From: Anaerolineae bacterium
GTDB taxonomy: Bacteria > Chloroflexota > Anaerolineae > Anaerolineales > Anaerolineaceae
Length of the DNA stretch: 64,000 bases
Reading direction: 5' to 3'
NCBI GenBank assembly: GCA_013314735.1
Contig: JABUFD010000002.1
Coordinates: forward strand, 682,001 to 746,000
Shown here: one piece after another, positions 49,956 through 59,607 of the stretch
Layout: each line of letters starts with the position of its first letter
How positions within the stretch are numbered: position 1 is the stretch's first letter
Translations under genes and position numbers: made by a program
The notes under the pieces: model-generated
Told to the model about the DNA's origin: nothing
The model's database searches: none
What the model saw: only the letters and a program-made list of their open reading frames with translations

Positions 49956-52900
49956 ATGCTTGTAATTCATGCACACTGGCGTCCACCACGCCGCAATAAC
50001 GAACTGGGAAGCCTGTTTTTCTGGGCAGAATCATCTGACGCTGAAGAGCCGTTCTACTTTAAGGGAAGACTGCCCAAGCGCCACCCACCCAAGGAACATG
50101 GTTTCGCCCTTAGCGCGCAGGAACTGCGCGAACGGATTGCCGTGGGCACACCCCTGGCTGGCGCCGCGGATGAGGTGTGCAAACTGCGCATCCCATCCAC
50201 CCGCACCGGCCCCATGCCTTCGCCGCGCCTGGCGCACAACTGGAATCTTGATACCACCACGCCCTATTTCTTTGCACCCTGGTTGATCCAGGGGCTGGAA
50301 TTGACCTCGGAAAAAGCCTTCGGGGTGCTGGTCAGCCTGCCGGAGCAGGGGCCCAACCACTCCTATGTCCTCGGCAACGATGCGCTCTATTGGCGGCGCG
50401 TGGCCAACTTCGTTCTCGAAGTGCTCGCCGCCCAGAAGGTGGTGCCGGTGCTGGAGGAAATAGAAGGCGGCCAGGATCATTACCAGGCCGTCTGGCAGCC
50501 GGTGCTGGACGGTGAAAATGACGGCGAACGCCTGATGCGCCTGGCGGCTGCCATGCCGCCGGTGTGCCTGGTGGAAATGCTGCATCCCAATGGACGCTAC
50601 AGCACGGGCAGCGACCCCACCCCGCAGATGATGCTGGGTAGTTTCATCACCACCATGTGTGATAAATTGATGCGCGCCTGGGGGCGCAGTGTGTCGCCCA
50701 AGTTCGAACGCCGCGGCGAAAACCCGTTCCAGTCCTGGATCAAGGCCTTGTTCTCGGATGATAACGTGGTGCGCGCCTCGACCGCCCAGCTGGATGCCCT
50801 GCAGAGCAGTTTAAACGCCTGGATGCGTGATCTGAAAGCCTCGGGCGATGACAATTTCCGCATTGCCTTCCGCATGGAAGCCCCACAGGAATCGCTGGGG
50901 GTGCGGGTTGACGGCGAATGGCGGCTTTCGTTCCACCTGCAATCTCGCCACGAAACCAGCCTGCTGGTCGGCGCGGACGAAGTGTGGCATTTAAGTGAAC
51001 CGGTGATGGAATTGAACGGACGGCGGATGGAATATCCGCAGGAGAAGCTGCTGGCAGGCCTGGGCTATGCCGCGCGCCTGTATACCCCGTTGATGGACGG
51101 TTTGCAAACCAGCCAACCCGGCCACATCACCCTCACCACCGAAAGCGCGTACAGCTTTATGCGCCAGGCTGCCACCCTGTTGAAACAGGCCGGCTTTGGC
51201 ATTGTAGCGCCGCCGTGGTGGGATCAGCAGAGCGCCAAACTTGGCATCCGCCTGCATATCAGCCCGCGCCAGAAGAGCATCCCCAAATCGACCGATGGGT
51301 CGCTTTCGCTCGATAAACTGGTCAGCTACCGCTGGGAAATGGCCCTGGGCGGTACCAGCATTTCGCGCCAGGAATTTGAAACCCTGGTCGCGATGAAATC
51401 GCCCCTGGTGCAGGTACACGGCCAGTGGATCCAGCTCGACCAGGAGCAGATTGATGCCGCCAACCGCTTCTGGGACCGCCAGCGCCACAGCGGTACGATG
51501 AACCTGATTGAAGTGGCCCAGTATGGCCTGAACGGTACGGGCGGGATGAGCAATGACTTGCCGATCAACGAGGTCATCGCCGACGACTGGGTCAATGACT
51601 GGCTCGAAGACCTTTCGCACCACGACCGTGTGGTTACATTGGAACAACCCGCCAGCATGCTGGGCAAGCTGCGCCCCTACCAGGTGCAGGGGTATTCATG
51701 GCTGGCGTTCTTCCAAAAATGGGGCCTGGGCGCCTGCCTGGCGGATGACATGGGTCTTGGCAAAACCATCCAGACCCTTGCCCTGCTGCTGCATGAAAAA
51801 GAAAGCAAGCAGCTCACCGGGCCGGTGCTGCTGGTGTGCCCCACCTCGGTGGTCACCAACTGGCGTCACGAAGTCGAACGTTTTACTCCCTCGCTGCGCG
51901 CGATGGTGCACCAGGGCCCCAAGCGCCTCAAAGGAAAAACCTTCCAGCAGGTGCTGGCCAATGTCGACCTGGTACTCACCAGTTATGCCGTTGCCCGCCA
52001 GGATATTGAAATGCTGCGCGATGTCGATTGGCACAGTGTGGTCCTGGATGAGGCGCACAACATCAAGAACCCCAACGCCAAGCAGTCACGCGCGGTGCGT
52101 ACACTGAAATCCAATTACCGCCTGGCGCTCACCGGTACGCCGGTCGAGAACCGCCTGAGCGAACTGTGGTCGATTTTGCACTTCCTCAACCCCGGCTACC
52201 TGTACACACGCGAAGAATTCCGCAAACGGTTTGCCATGCCCATTGAACGCTTCGGCGACCAGGAAGCCACCGAGCGCCTGCGCCGCCTGGTATCTCCCTT
52301 TATTCTGCGCCGCCTCAAAACCGACCCGAACGTGATCAGCGACCTGCCGGAAAAGATCGAGATGAAGGAATACTGCACCCTCAACGAAGAGCAGGCCGCC
52401 CTGTACGAAGCCACGGTACAGCAAACCATGCAGCAGGTGGCGGAGAGCGACGGCATGGCGCGCCGCGGGTTGGTGCTGAAACTGCTGATGCAGCTGAAGC
52501 AAATTTGCAACCACCCGGTGCAATTTGAGCATCGCATCGATGAAGCCATTCAGCAGCGTTCGATGATCACCAACCGCAGCGGGAAACTCAGCCGCCTGGA
52601 AGAGCGCCTGGAAACGATCCTGGCACAGGGGGAGCGCGTGCTGGTGTTTACACAGTTTGCTTCAATGGGACGCCTGTTGACCCACTATCTGCCGGAACGG
52701 ATGGGCTACTCGGTGCAATTCCTGCACGGTGGTACGCCGGCCTGGCAGCGGGAAGAAATGGTGCGCCATTTCCAGGAAGATGCCCAGGGTCCGCAAATTT
52801 TCATTCTCTCACTCAAAGCAGGCGGTACCGGGCTGAACCTCACGCGCGCCTCGCATGTGATTCACTTTGACCGCTGGTGGAATCCGGCTGTTGAAGATCA

Positions 52901-53105
52901 GGCCACTGACCGTGCCTTCCGTATCGGGCAGAAGAACAATGTGCAGGTACGGAAATTTATTACTGCCGGTACGCTGGAAGAACGTATCGATGACATGATC
53001 GAAGCCAAGAAGGGCCTGGCGGATGCTGTGATCGGCAGCGGTGAACAGTGGCTGACCGAACTTTCCACCGAAGAACTGCGCCAGCTGGTCCAGCTGCGAT
53101 TATAA
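49956..53105 (+). CDS. SNF2/SWI2-family ATP-dependent helicase
   Basis: A 1049-aa protein. The N-terminal half (about 1-540) fits the SNF2-associated domain of bacterial HepA/RapA-like proteins. The C-terminal motor has motif I DDMGLGKTIQT (about 597), Ia LLVCPTSVVTNW, II DEAHNIKNP (DEAH, near 697), III LALTGTPVENR, IV-V QFLHGGTPAWQREEMV and GTGLNLTRASHVIHFDRWWNP, and VI QATDRAFRIGQ. It would translocate on double-stranded nucleic acid or remodel protein-DNA complexes. There is no good ribosome-binding site at 49956. The SWIM gene starts 13 nt after its stop, a frequent partnership. Confidence 0.95.
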   Translation: MLVIHAHWRPPRRNNELGSLFFWAESSDAEEPFYFKGRLPKRHPPKEHGFALSAQELRERIAVGTPLAGAADEVCKLRIPSTRTGPMPSPRLAHNWNLDTTTPYFFAPWLIQGLELTSEKAFGVLVSLPEQGPNHSYVLGNDALYWRRVANFVLEVLAAQKVVPVLEEIEGGQDHYQAVWQPVLDGENDGERLMRLAAAMPPVCLVEMLHPNGRYSTGSDPTPQMMLGSFITTMCDKLMRAWGRSVSPKFERRGENPFQSWIKALFSDDNVVRASTAQLDALQSSLNAWMRDLKASGDDNFRIAFRMEAPQESLGVRVDGEWRLSFHLQSRHETSLLVGADEVWHLSEPVMELNGRRMEYPQEKLLAGLGYAARLYTPLMDGLQTSQPGHITLTTESAYSFMRQAATLLKQAGFGIVAPPWWDQQSAKLGIRLHISPRQKSIPKSTDGSLSLDKLVSYRWEMALGGTSISRQEFETLVAMKSPLVQVHGQWIQLDQEQIDAANRFWDRQRHSGTMNLIEVAQYGLNGTGGMSNDLPINEVIADDWVNDWLEDLSHHDRVVTLEQPASMLGKLRPYQVQGYSWLAFFQKWGLGACLADDMGLGKTIQTLALLLHEKESKQLTGPVLLVCPTSVVTNWRHEVERFTPSLRAMVHQGPKRLKGKTFQQVLANVDLVLTSYAVARQDIEMLRDVDWHSVVLDEAHNIKNPNAKQSRAVRTLKSNYRLALTGTPVENRLSELWSILHFLNPGYLYTREEFRKRFAMPIERFGDQEATERLRRLVSPFILRRLKTDPNVISDLPEKIEMKEYCTLNEEQAALYEATVQQTMQQVAESDGMARRGLVLKLLMQLKQICNHPVQFEHRIDEAIQQRSMITNRSGKLSRLEERLETILAQGERVLVFTQFASMGRLLTHYLPERMGYSVQFLHGGTPAWQREEMVRHFQEDAQGPQIFILSLKAGGTGLNLTRASHVIHFDRWWNPAVEDQATDRAFRIGQKNNVQVRKFITAGTLEERIDDMIEAKKGLADAVIGSGEQWLTELSTEELRQLVQLRL

Positions 53106-53118
53106 GGGAAGAAACAAG

Positions 53119-54222
53119 ATGTCTGAATTGGAACCAACCCCACCGCAGGAAGCGGCACCCATCGATAACGGCGAGCAACCGCCGCGCGAGAAGAAAAATA
53201 AATCCGCTGACGGCCAGCGCGCCCATAAACCCCGCGGCAACAAAGGGGAAAAAGGCGGCAAGAATGGTCAGAAGGGCGGCTTTAACAACAAAGGCCGCCG
53301 CCCGAACTTTAACAACGGGCCGCGCCGTGTTTCCGGCGGCATCCGCCTGCGCAGCACCAGCGGGAAATCAGCCCGTAACTGGTGGGCGCAGCGCTGGATC
53401 CGTTCGATGGAGAACCTGGTGGATGTCAACCGCCTGCGCCGTGGGCGCTACTACGCCCAGCAGGGGCAGGTACTGACGATTGATGAAGGCGACGCCGAGA
53501 TGATTGCCAAAGTGCAGGGTTCGCGTCCCAAACCGTATATCGTGCGCATCAGTATGAAGCCATTCAATGACGAGCAATGGGAACGGCTGCTGGATGTACT
53601 TTCGGACAAAGCCATTTTCGCCGCGCAGCTGCTCAGCGGGCAAATGCCGGCCAACATCGAAGATGCCTTCGCTGAGGCTGAGGTGAGCCTGTTTCCCAAC
53701 CGCGCCGGTGAATTGCTCACCGATTGCACCTGCCCGGATTGGGCCAACCCGTGCAAGCATGTGGCCGCCACCCATTATATCCTCGGTGACCGTTTTGATG
53801 ATGATCCCTTCCTGTTGTTCCGCCTGCGCGGACGAACCCAGGAACAGATCATCGAAGGGCTGCGCCGCCACCGCCTGGCCGATATTGAGCACCTCGGTCC
53901 TGCCAATGTTTCCCTGCTGCCTACCGACGATGATCTGGATGACGATGATCTCCCGCTGGAACAGCAGACCCTGACACTCGACAATGAAACCATGTCGCGC
54001 TTCTGGATCAACGATGACAAACTGACGGATTTCCCGATCCGGGTTGCCGCGCCGGAATTGCAATTCCCCATCATCAAGCGCCTCGGTGAGCCGGATGCCG
54101 CCGGGATGTATTCACTGGAAGAACTGCTGGGAAATGCTTACCTGGCAGTGAGCCAGGCCGCCCAGATCATCGCCTTTATGGGTGGAGATATGGACGACGA
54201 TGAAGACGACGAAGCCGCTTAA
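53119..54222 (+). CDS. SWIM zinc-finger protein paired with the SNF2 helicase
   Basis: A 367-aa protein. A basic Gly/Lys/Asn-rich N-terminus (about 20-85, KKNKSADGQRAHKPRGNKG) resembles nucleic-acid-binding tails. The core contains the SWIM zinc site CTCPDWANPCKH at about 202-213 (CxCx(n)CxH). A central acidic run (DDDLDDDDLPLE) follows. SWIM proteins commonly lie beside SNF2 helicases and may target them to DNA. AAGGGAAG precedes the ATG. The acidic C-terminus ends DDDEDDEAA. The precise role is not established. Confidence 0.88.
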   Translation: MSELEPTPPQEAAPIDNGEQPPREKKNKSADGQRAHKPRGNKGEKGGKNGQKGGFNNKGRRPNFNNGPRRVSGGIRLRSTSGKSARNWWAQRWIRSMENLVDVNRLRRGRYYAQQGQVLTIDEGDAEMIAKVQGSRPKPYIVRISMKPFNDEQWERLLDVLSDKAIFAAQLLSGQMPANIEDAFAEAEVSLFPNRAGELLTDCTCPDWANPCKHVAATHYILGDRFDDDPFLLFRLRGRTQEQIIEGLRRHRLADIEHLGPANVSLLPTDDDLDDDDLPLEQQTLTLDNETMSRFWINDDKLTDFPIRVAAPELQFPIIKRLGEPDAAGMYSLEELLGNAYLAVSQAAQIIAFMGGDMDDDEDDEAA

Positions 54223-54268
54223 CACGCTGCCGGACGAATATTTTCTGCTGATACAGAAAGGATGACGC

Positions 54269-54604
54269 ATGAAACGAGAAAAACCAGTCTATGTTACTCC
54301 CGGTATGCTCCAGGCAGAGATGGTGGTGGCTTTTCTGCAAGCCAAAGGCATCCAGGCCTTTGCCTCACAGGAAAGTGTCGGCGCCGCCTTTGGTCTGCAG
54401 GGCACCTTCCTCGGCAAGGCCAAGGTATATGTCCCCGATGAGCAGCGTGAAGAAGCGCTGGCCCTGCTGGAAGCGATGGATGCCGGTGAATTTGAACTGC
54501 CTGATGATGTTGACCTGATGGATTACGTTGATGATGACTCAATCGAAGCGGAGCAACCCTTTGCCCCGGAGGATGAGGAAGATCAGGATCAAACGCAAGC
54601 CTGA
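54269..54604 (+). CDS. DUF2007-like small protein
   Basis: A 111-aa protein. Residues 5-70 resemble the DUF2007 or putative signal-transducing fold (PVYVTPGMLQAEMVVAFLQAKGIQA, then KVYVPDEQREEALALLEAMD). The C-terminal third is strongly acidic (DDVDLMDYVDDDSIEAEQ). AAAGGATG is visible before the ATG. It lies 46 nt after the SWIM gene and is probably the third gene of the helicase unit. Function unknown. Confidence 0.75.
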   Translation: MKREKPVYVTPGMLQAEMVVAFLQAKGIQAFASQESVGAAFGLQGTFLGKAKVYVPDEQREEALALLEAMDAGEFELPDDVDLMDYVDDDSIEAEQPFAPEDEEDQDQTQA

Positions 54605-54732
54605 CCTTCCCCAACAGGTTGTTATGCGCGGCTGTGCCCCGATTTTGTGATACACTTAATCACCGGTGGTGAACGCGAAGTGCGTGGCGCAGCCGGTTTT
54701 CTTTTTTTCAATCAGCCCGGAGGATGTGAGTG

Positions 54733-55284
54733 ATGGAAATTCGAGATACGTACCCGATCGAGATCAATGGTGTGAAACGTGACCTGGTCCTGTTCGAAGT
54801 GGCACCCGGCCTGCGGATCGCGATCCTCAACATTCTCGGCGACACCGAGCTGACGGTTGCCGCCGCGGAAGGCCTGGCGGAGCGCATGCGCGACCTCGAT
54901 TACGATGTGTTCATCACCGCTGAAGCCAAGAGCATCCCGCTGGCGCATGCCATTTCGGTGGTGACGCGCAAGCCGTACATTGTCCTGCGCAAAGCGTACA
55001 AGCCTTACATGGGTGACGCCCTCGAAACCGAGACCCATTCCATCACCACCGGCCGCAAACAGACCCTGATCCTGGATGAAAAGGATCACGCCCTGATTGC
55101 CGGTAAAAAGGCGGTGGTGCTGGACGATGTCATCTCGACCGGTTCCACCCTGAACGGGATGACCGGGATCATCGAACAGGCCGGGGCCGAGGTGGTGGCC
55201 AAGGCTGCCATCTGCACCGAAGGCGAACCCGGCGACTGGGCTGATGTCTACGCCCTCGCCCACCTGCCGCTGTTCAAAAGCTGA
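54733..55284 (+). CDS. Phosphoribosyltransferase (adenine/xanthine type)
   Basis: A 183-aa purine phosphoribosyltransferase. The PRPP-binding motif is VVLDDVISTGSTLN (about 125-138), preceded by the flexible region ITAEAKSIPLAHAISVVTRKPYIVLRK that matches adenine or xanthine PRTases. It forms nucleotides from free bases and PRPP. ATG 54733 follows GGAGGATG; an overlapping GTG 3 nt earlier is not used. It lies about 130 nt after the helicase unit and is likely separately expressed. Confidence 0.88.
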   Translation: MEIRDTYPIEINGVKRDLVLFEVAPGLRIAILNILGDTELTVAAAEGLAERMRDLDYDVFITAEAKSIPLAHAISVVTRKPYIVLRKAYKPYMGDALETETHSITTGRKQTLILDEKDHALIAGKKAVVLDDVISTGSTLNGMTGIIEQAGAEVVAKAAICTEGEPGDWADVYALAHLPLFKS

Positions 55285-55485
55285 CCGTTCTCCTATCGCG
55301 CCCCTATCCCTGATCAAAGGCCGGGGGAAGGGCCCGGGTTCATGGATCGCTGCTGCTTCCACTGGTGCAGCGGCTGTTTGTGTCCCAACGTATGACGAAT
55401 GACGCCCAAATTGGGGCACACTATCCATCACCAAATGTTGTACTATAGCAGTATTGATTGAAACCATTTGCGAGGAGTGTGTACG

Positions 55486-56319
55486 ATGAAATTGGGTGTA
55501 ATGACACGATTAACCGAAACGGTGGAAGACGGCTTCCGCGAAGCCGCCGAGATGGGCTTCCCCACCACCCAGCTGGTATGCTGGGATGAACGCTTGTTCA
55601 CGGCGGAATACGCGGAACGCGTGAAGGCGATCTCCGCTGAGACCGGTGTGGCGATTTCGGCTTTTTGGTGCGGCTACGGCGGACCTTCGATCTGGAACCT
55701 GTACCAGGGGCAGACCACCCTGGGACTGGTGCCGCCGGAATACCGCTTCCAGCGCATGCAAACCCTGATGCGCGGTGCCGATTTCACCGTGATGCTGGGC
55801 GTGCCTGATATGGCCACCCACGTGGGCTTCATTCCCGAAAACCCCAATGACCCCAATTTTGCCGGCGTGGTGGCTGCACTCACTTACGTGGGCAAATACT
55901 GCCTCGACCGCGGGCTGCATTTCCTGTTCGAAACCGGCCAGGAAACCCCCACCACCCTGCTGCGCACGATCGAGGAAATCGGCCTGCCCAACATGGGCGT
56001 CAACCTTGATCCCGCCAACCTGCTGCTGTACGGCCGCGGCAATCCGGTGGATGCGCTGGATGTATTTGGCAAGTACGTGCGCGGGGTGCATGCCAAGGAC
56101 GGCCGTTACCCCACCAGCGGGCGCTTTTTGGGGGAGGAAACACCGTTGGGCGAGGGCAAGGTCAACTTCCCGCTCCTGCTGCGCCGCCTGCAAGCGGTGG
56201 GTTACACCGGCGCGCTGACAATCGAGCGTGAGATCAGCGGCCCACAGCAAAAACTGGATATCGCCAACGGCAAGCAGTTCCTTGAATCGATCCTGCAAGA
56301 GATCGGGGCACTGGCATGA
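55486..56319 (+). CDS. Sugar phosphate isomerase/epimerase
   Basis: A 277-aa xylose-isomerase-like TIM barrel. Metal-ligand regions are HFLFETGQETPT, GVNLDPANLLLYG, RGVHAKDGRYP and ALTIEREI. GAGGAGTG precedes the ATG at 55486. Its stop overlaps the start of the Gfo/Idh/MocA gene by 4 nt (ATGA), a common pairing in pathways for inositol, sugar acids or amino sugars. The substrate is not determined. Confidence 0.88.
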   Translation: MKLGVMTRLTETVEDGFREAAEMGFPTTQLVCWDERLFTAEYAERVKAISAETGVAISAFWCGYGGPSIWNLYQGQTTLGLVPPEYRFQRMQTLMRGADFTVMLGVPDMATHVGFIPENPNDPNFAGVVAALTYVGKYCLDRGLHFLFETGQETPTTLLRTIEEIGLPNMGVNLDPANLLLYGRGNPVDALDVFGKYVRGVHAKDGRYPTSGRFLGEETPLGEGKVNFPLLLRRLQAVGYTGALTIEREISGPQQKLDIANGKQFLESILQEIGALA

Positions 56320-57329
56320 GCACACGGGTAGCCATTATCGGCTGCGGCGGGATGGGCAAGGTCCATTCCGACTGCTACGCCGCCCTCAAGCAGGCCGGCG
56401 AAGATATTGTGGTGGCCGCCGCGGTGGATATCAACCCGGCACAGCTGCCGCGGGTGACGGATGTCCACCCCGAAGCCAGAACCTATACCAGTATTGAAGC
56501 TTTCCTGGCGCAGGAACGGGTCGATATTGTTCACCTGACCACGCCTTCGTACCTGCACGCCTCGATGGGGATGGCCTGCCTGCAGGAAGGAATCAATGTC
56601 TTTTCTGAAAAGCCGATTGCCCTAAACCTGGCGGATGCGCAATGCCTGGCGGAAACCGCCGCGGAGTGCGGCCAGTTCCTGATGGTGGGGCAGGTGCTGC
56701 GCTTCTGGCCGCAGTACCGTTATCTGAAACAGGCCATCGAGGATGCCCCCTGGGGAAAGTTGCAGTCAATGCGCCTTTACCGCCGCGGGCAGGCACCCGG
56801 CTGGGACGTGCGCGGCTGGTTCCTCGACCATGCCCTCAGCGGCCGTGCCCCGGTGGACCTGCACCTGCATGATGTTGATTTTCTCAATTATCTGTTCGGC
56901 AAGCCGCGCGCGGTGGAAAGCCGCCTGGTGGATGATGGAAAATCGCTTTCCTACATCCACACCCGTTATGATTATCCGCAGGCTGACCTGCGTGCTGAAG
57001 CCGGATGGGTGAAAGCGCCGATCGGCTTCACTTTTGGCTACGAAGCTATTTTTGATGAAGCAATGCTTGTGATGAAGGATGACGCGGTAACCCTATACCC
57101 GGTGGGCGGAGAAGCGCAATCGGTTGATACTGGTGCTTCACTCACGATGGAAAGTGGTATCAACCTCAGCAACATGGGGCCATACCTGGCGGAGATTGCT
57201 TACTTCCTGCATTGCGTGCAAAACTGCCAGGCGCCAACCGTGATCACACCGGCCAGTGCGATGGATTCACTCGACATCACCCTGTGCGAAGTTGAGTCTG
57301 CGCGGTTGGGGAAACCGATGAACCTGTAG
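56316..57329 (+). CDS. Gfo/Idh/MocA family oxidoreductase
   Basis: A 337-aa NAD(P)-dependent sugar dehydrogenase. The Rossmann start is VAIIGCGGMGKVHSDCYAAL, and the conserved catalytic EKP lies in INVFSEKPIALN (about 92-103). The C-terminal alpha/beta domain includes PVDLHLHDVDFLNYLFG. Coupled to the epimerase by a 4-nt overlap, it probably oxidises the same sugar or its derivative. The family uses inositols, glucose-fructose, and many rare sugars. Confidence 0.92.
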   Translation: MSTRVAIIGCGGMGKVHSDCYAALKQAGEDIVVAAAVDINPAQLPRVTDVHPEARTYTSIEAFLAQERVDIVHLTTPSYLHASMGMACLQEGINVFSEKPIALNLADAQCLAETAAECGQFLMVGQVLRFWPQYRYLKQAIEDAPWGKLQSMRLYRRGQAPGWDVRGWFLDHALSGRAPVDLHLHDVDFLNYLFGKPRAVESRLVDDGKSLSYIHTRYDYPQADLRAEAGWVKAPIGFTFGYEAIFDEAMLVMKDDAVTLYPVGGEAQSVDTGASLTMESGINLSNMGPYLAEIAYFLHCVQNCQAPTVITPASAMDSLDITLCEVESARLGKPMNL

Positions 57330-57495
57330 CAGGATATCTATTTTTGTTGAACATCCAGGCAACCCGCCCATTCGCGGCGGGTTGTTGCATTCACAATGCA
57401 GCCAGGAAAATCAACATCGAAAACAATGACGCTAACAAAGGTTGGCCATCGCCCGGATTGATTATTCAAATCACCTGTACGGAGGAAATTGGTTC

Positions 57496-57523
57496 TTGCA
57501 CAAACTTGGCAGTATGTTATACT
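57496..57523 (+). promoter_or_regulatory. Promoter of the RRM gene
   Basis: TTGCAC at 57496-57501 and TATACT at 57518-57523 are 16 nt apart. The start codon is about 100 nt downstream, a long leader often seen for cold-induced RNA-binding proteins. Confidence 0.55.
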
Positions 57524-57629
57524 GAATTATCTTATATCATCAGATTTGCCAGGCAGTTCGAACCCTTCCCGTTTTGAGATCGTGGTGGAATGTAACAAAC
57601 AAATCTGCGTCAGTAAAGTTGAGGAAATT

Positions 57630-58013
57630 TTGGAATCAAAGCTCTATGTAGGAAATATGTCATATTCCACCACCGAAGAGGAACTGCGCACGCTGTTCAG
57701 CGAAGCGGGTACAGTGGAACAGGTCGATGTGATCAAAGACCGTGAAACCGGCCGTGCCAAGGGCTTCGCCTTTGTCACCATGGGCAGCCCGGAAGCAGCC
57801 AAAGCTGCCATTGAAATGTACAATGGCAAGGAAATCAATGGCCGTCCGTTGACCGTCAACGAAGCCCGACCGCGCGAAGACCGCGGTGGCGGCGGCGGTG
57901 GTTTCCGACCGCGCAGCGGCGGCGGTGGTGGCGGTGGCTACAACCGTGGCGGCGGTGGCAATCGCGGCAACAGCCGCGGCGGCGGTAACACCGGCGGCAA
58001 TCGGCGCTACTAA
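57630..58013 (+). CDS. Single-RRM glycine-rich RNA-binding protein
   Basis: A 127-aa RNA-binding protein. The RRM has RNP2 (LYVGNM, residues 5-10) and RNP1 (KGFAFVTM, about 44-51), in the layout of bacterial and cyanobacterial Rbp proteins. The C-terminal tail (about 85-127) is Gly/Arg-rich with GGG runs. Translation very likely starts at TTG 57630 ([10 protein letters not shown]), because GAGGAAA sits just upstream and the longer frame to 57489 covers the promoter and leader. A role in RNA chaperoning or cold response is known for relatives. A strong terminator follows. Confidence 0.9.
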   Translation: MESKLYVGNMSYSTTEEELRTLFSEAGTVEQVDVIKDRETGRAKGFAFVTMGSPEAAKAAIEMYNGKEINGRPLTVNEARPREDRGGGGGGFRPRSGGGGGGGYNRGGGGNRGNSRGGGNTGGNRRY

Positions 58014-58030
58014 AATCCAATCGTCTATCG

Positions 58031-58068
58031 AAAACTCCCCAGCCCAATCCGGCTGGGGAGTTTTTCTT
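58031..58068 (+). terminator. Rho-independent terminator after the RRM gene
   Basis: AAAACTCCCCAGCC (58031-58044) pairs with GGCTGGGGAGTTTT (58051-58064) around a 6-nt loop. T-rich sequence follows. Confidence 0.92.
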
Positions 58069-58111
58069 TGGCACGTGTGTTCGGCGGATGCCTCCAGTGC
58101 TGATTCGATGA

Positions 58112-58117
58112 TACAAT
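58112..58117 (+). promoter_or_regulatory. Extended -10 before the beta-lactamase-family gene
   Basis: CGATGATACAAT (58106-58117) ends 17 nt before the ATG at 58135. No Shine-Dalgarno is seen in the short leader. Confidence 0.45.
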
Positions 58118-58134
58118 GTGTCAGGTTGTTGACA

Positions 58135-59607
58135 ATGAAAGCGAAAATCGTAATCCTGACCCTCTGTGTGGTATTCCTGGGCATCATCACTGCTCTGCCG
58201 GTGCAGGCGGATGTTGATGGAACTTCTGCGGGTTTCGGCGAAATTGATGCATACATTCAGGAGCAGATGCAGCGCTCCGGCATCCGGGGCTTATCTTATG
58301 CCATCATCCAGGGACAGGAGGTGGTGCAAAGCCATGCTTTTGGCAAAGCAGGCCCCCAGGGACGCCCGATGACGACTGAAACACCGATCATCATCGGGTC
58401 TGTTGGCAAAACCATGACCGCCCTGGCTGTCCGGCAGCTTGTGAATGAAGGTCTGCTCGAGCTGCAAATGCCGGTTCAGGCGATTCTGCCGGAGTTCCAA
58501 CTGGCAGACCCCAATGCTTCCAGCCTGATCACCATCCGGCACCTGTTGGAACACACCAGTGGGATTGGCAACCTGGCCGGCAATGATCCTGCCTATTACG
58601 ATCCGGAAAAATCCAGTGCTGAGCTGGTGGCCATGATGCGGGCAGTGAATATCAACCGCCCGGTGGGCAGCTGTTATGAATATTCCAACCTGAATTACAT
58701 CATTCTGGGTGAAATCATTGCCCGGATTTCAGGCATGGCATATCCCGATTATGTCCAGACCCATATTTATGATCCGTTGGATATGAAAAACAGCTATGTT
58801 TCCCAGGAACAAGCCCTGCTGTCCGGTATGTCGAGCGGTTATCGATACTATTTTGGCATACCGGTGGACGTTACCGTGCCATATCCGGCAGCGCAGCTGT
58901 CGGCGGGGTTCCATATTTCCACGGCGGAAGATATGACGCATTACCTGATTGCGATTGCCAACCACGGACAATACGGCGAACGGTCCATCATCTACCGCGA
59001 TGGCCGGGAGCCAACCAGTGCTGCCGCTGTGAACTATACGGTGGAGTGGATGGATTTTGCCGAAGGTGGCAAGAGCGGAAACACCGAAAGATACAACGGC
59101 GCGTGGCTGAACTATTCTGCCGGGATGGTATATATGCCATTTGACCATATCGGCGTGGTTGTCCTTGCCAATTCAAATCCTTCTCAGTGGCTGCCGGTCA
59201 AAAGTGCCGGCGATATTGCCTTTGATGTACTGCGGTTGTATACCGGCAACCCGCCAGACCCATCCAAACCGGCATTGATCCTGCTATACATCATCGCGGA
59301 TACCTTGCTGTTGGCAGGGGCTGCCGCGGTAGCCTGGCGCTGGCGGTTGCTTTTCTCCGGTGCGGGGCATGCTGCAAGGTTCCGGGGTGTGGTCCTGCTG
59401 GATCTCGTGCTGCCTGTGCTGGTGCTGCTGGTCTTTCCCATCTTTCAGCTTGGTTCTCCCGGAAACTGGGTGCTGGATCCTGTGTGGTGCTGGAACCGGT
59501 ATATTTTCTCCGTGCCGGATATCGGATGGGCGCTGATTGCGCTGGCAGGCGCATTGCTGCTGTGCGGGGTGGTCAAGGTCTTCATCCGAATATCAGAATC
59601 TGATTGA
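58135..59607 (+). CDS. Beta-lactamase-family serine hydrolase with C-terminal membrane region
   Basis: A 490-aa exported protein. A signal peptide (cleavage near PVQA) is followed by a class C beta-lactamase/D-Ala carboxypeptidase-like domain. The nucleophile motif SVGK (S89-K92) and the second motif YSN (Y183-N185) are clear. The third motif is probably in GGKSG near 330. Three hydrophobic segments follow domain end (about 385-475). Such proteins act as peptidases, esterases or transacylases on cell-envelope substrates; antibiotic hydrolysis is not implied. ATG 58135 is used instead of the frame from 57886 that crosses the RRM terminator. Confidence 0.88.
   Translation: MKAKIVILTLCVVFLGIITALPVQADVDGTSAGFGEIDAYIQEQMQRSGIRGLSYAIIQGQEVVQSHAFGKAGPQGRPMTTETPIIIGSVGKTMTALAVRQLVNEGLLELQMPVQAILPEFQLADPNASSLITIRHLLEHTSGIGNLAGNDPAYYDPEKSSAELVAMMRAVNINRPVGSCYEYSNLNYIILGEIIARISGMAYPDYVQTHIYDPLDMKNSYVSQEQALLSGMSSGYRYYFGIPVDVTVPYPAAQLSAGFHISTAEDMTHYLIAIANHGQYGERSIIYRDGREPTSAAAVNYTVEWMDFAEGGKSGNTERYNGAWLNYSAGMVYMPFDHIGVVVLANSNPSQWLPVKSAGDIAFDVLRLYTGNPPDPSKPALILLYIIADTLLLAGAAAVAWRWRLLFSGAGHAARFRGVVLLDLVLPVLVLLVFPIFQLGSPGNWVLDPVWCWNRYIFSVPDIGWALIALAGALLLCGVVKVFIRISESD

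Noticed and set aside
58135-59607. Antibiotic-hydrolysing beta-lactamase
   Set aside because: The SxxK and YxN motifs fit the whole class C/peptidase superfamily, and the membrane-spanning C-terminus is unlike true AmpC enzymes.
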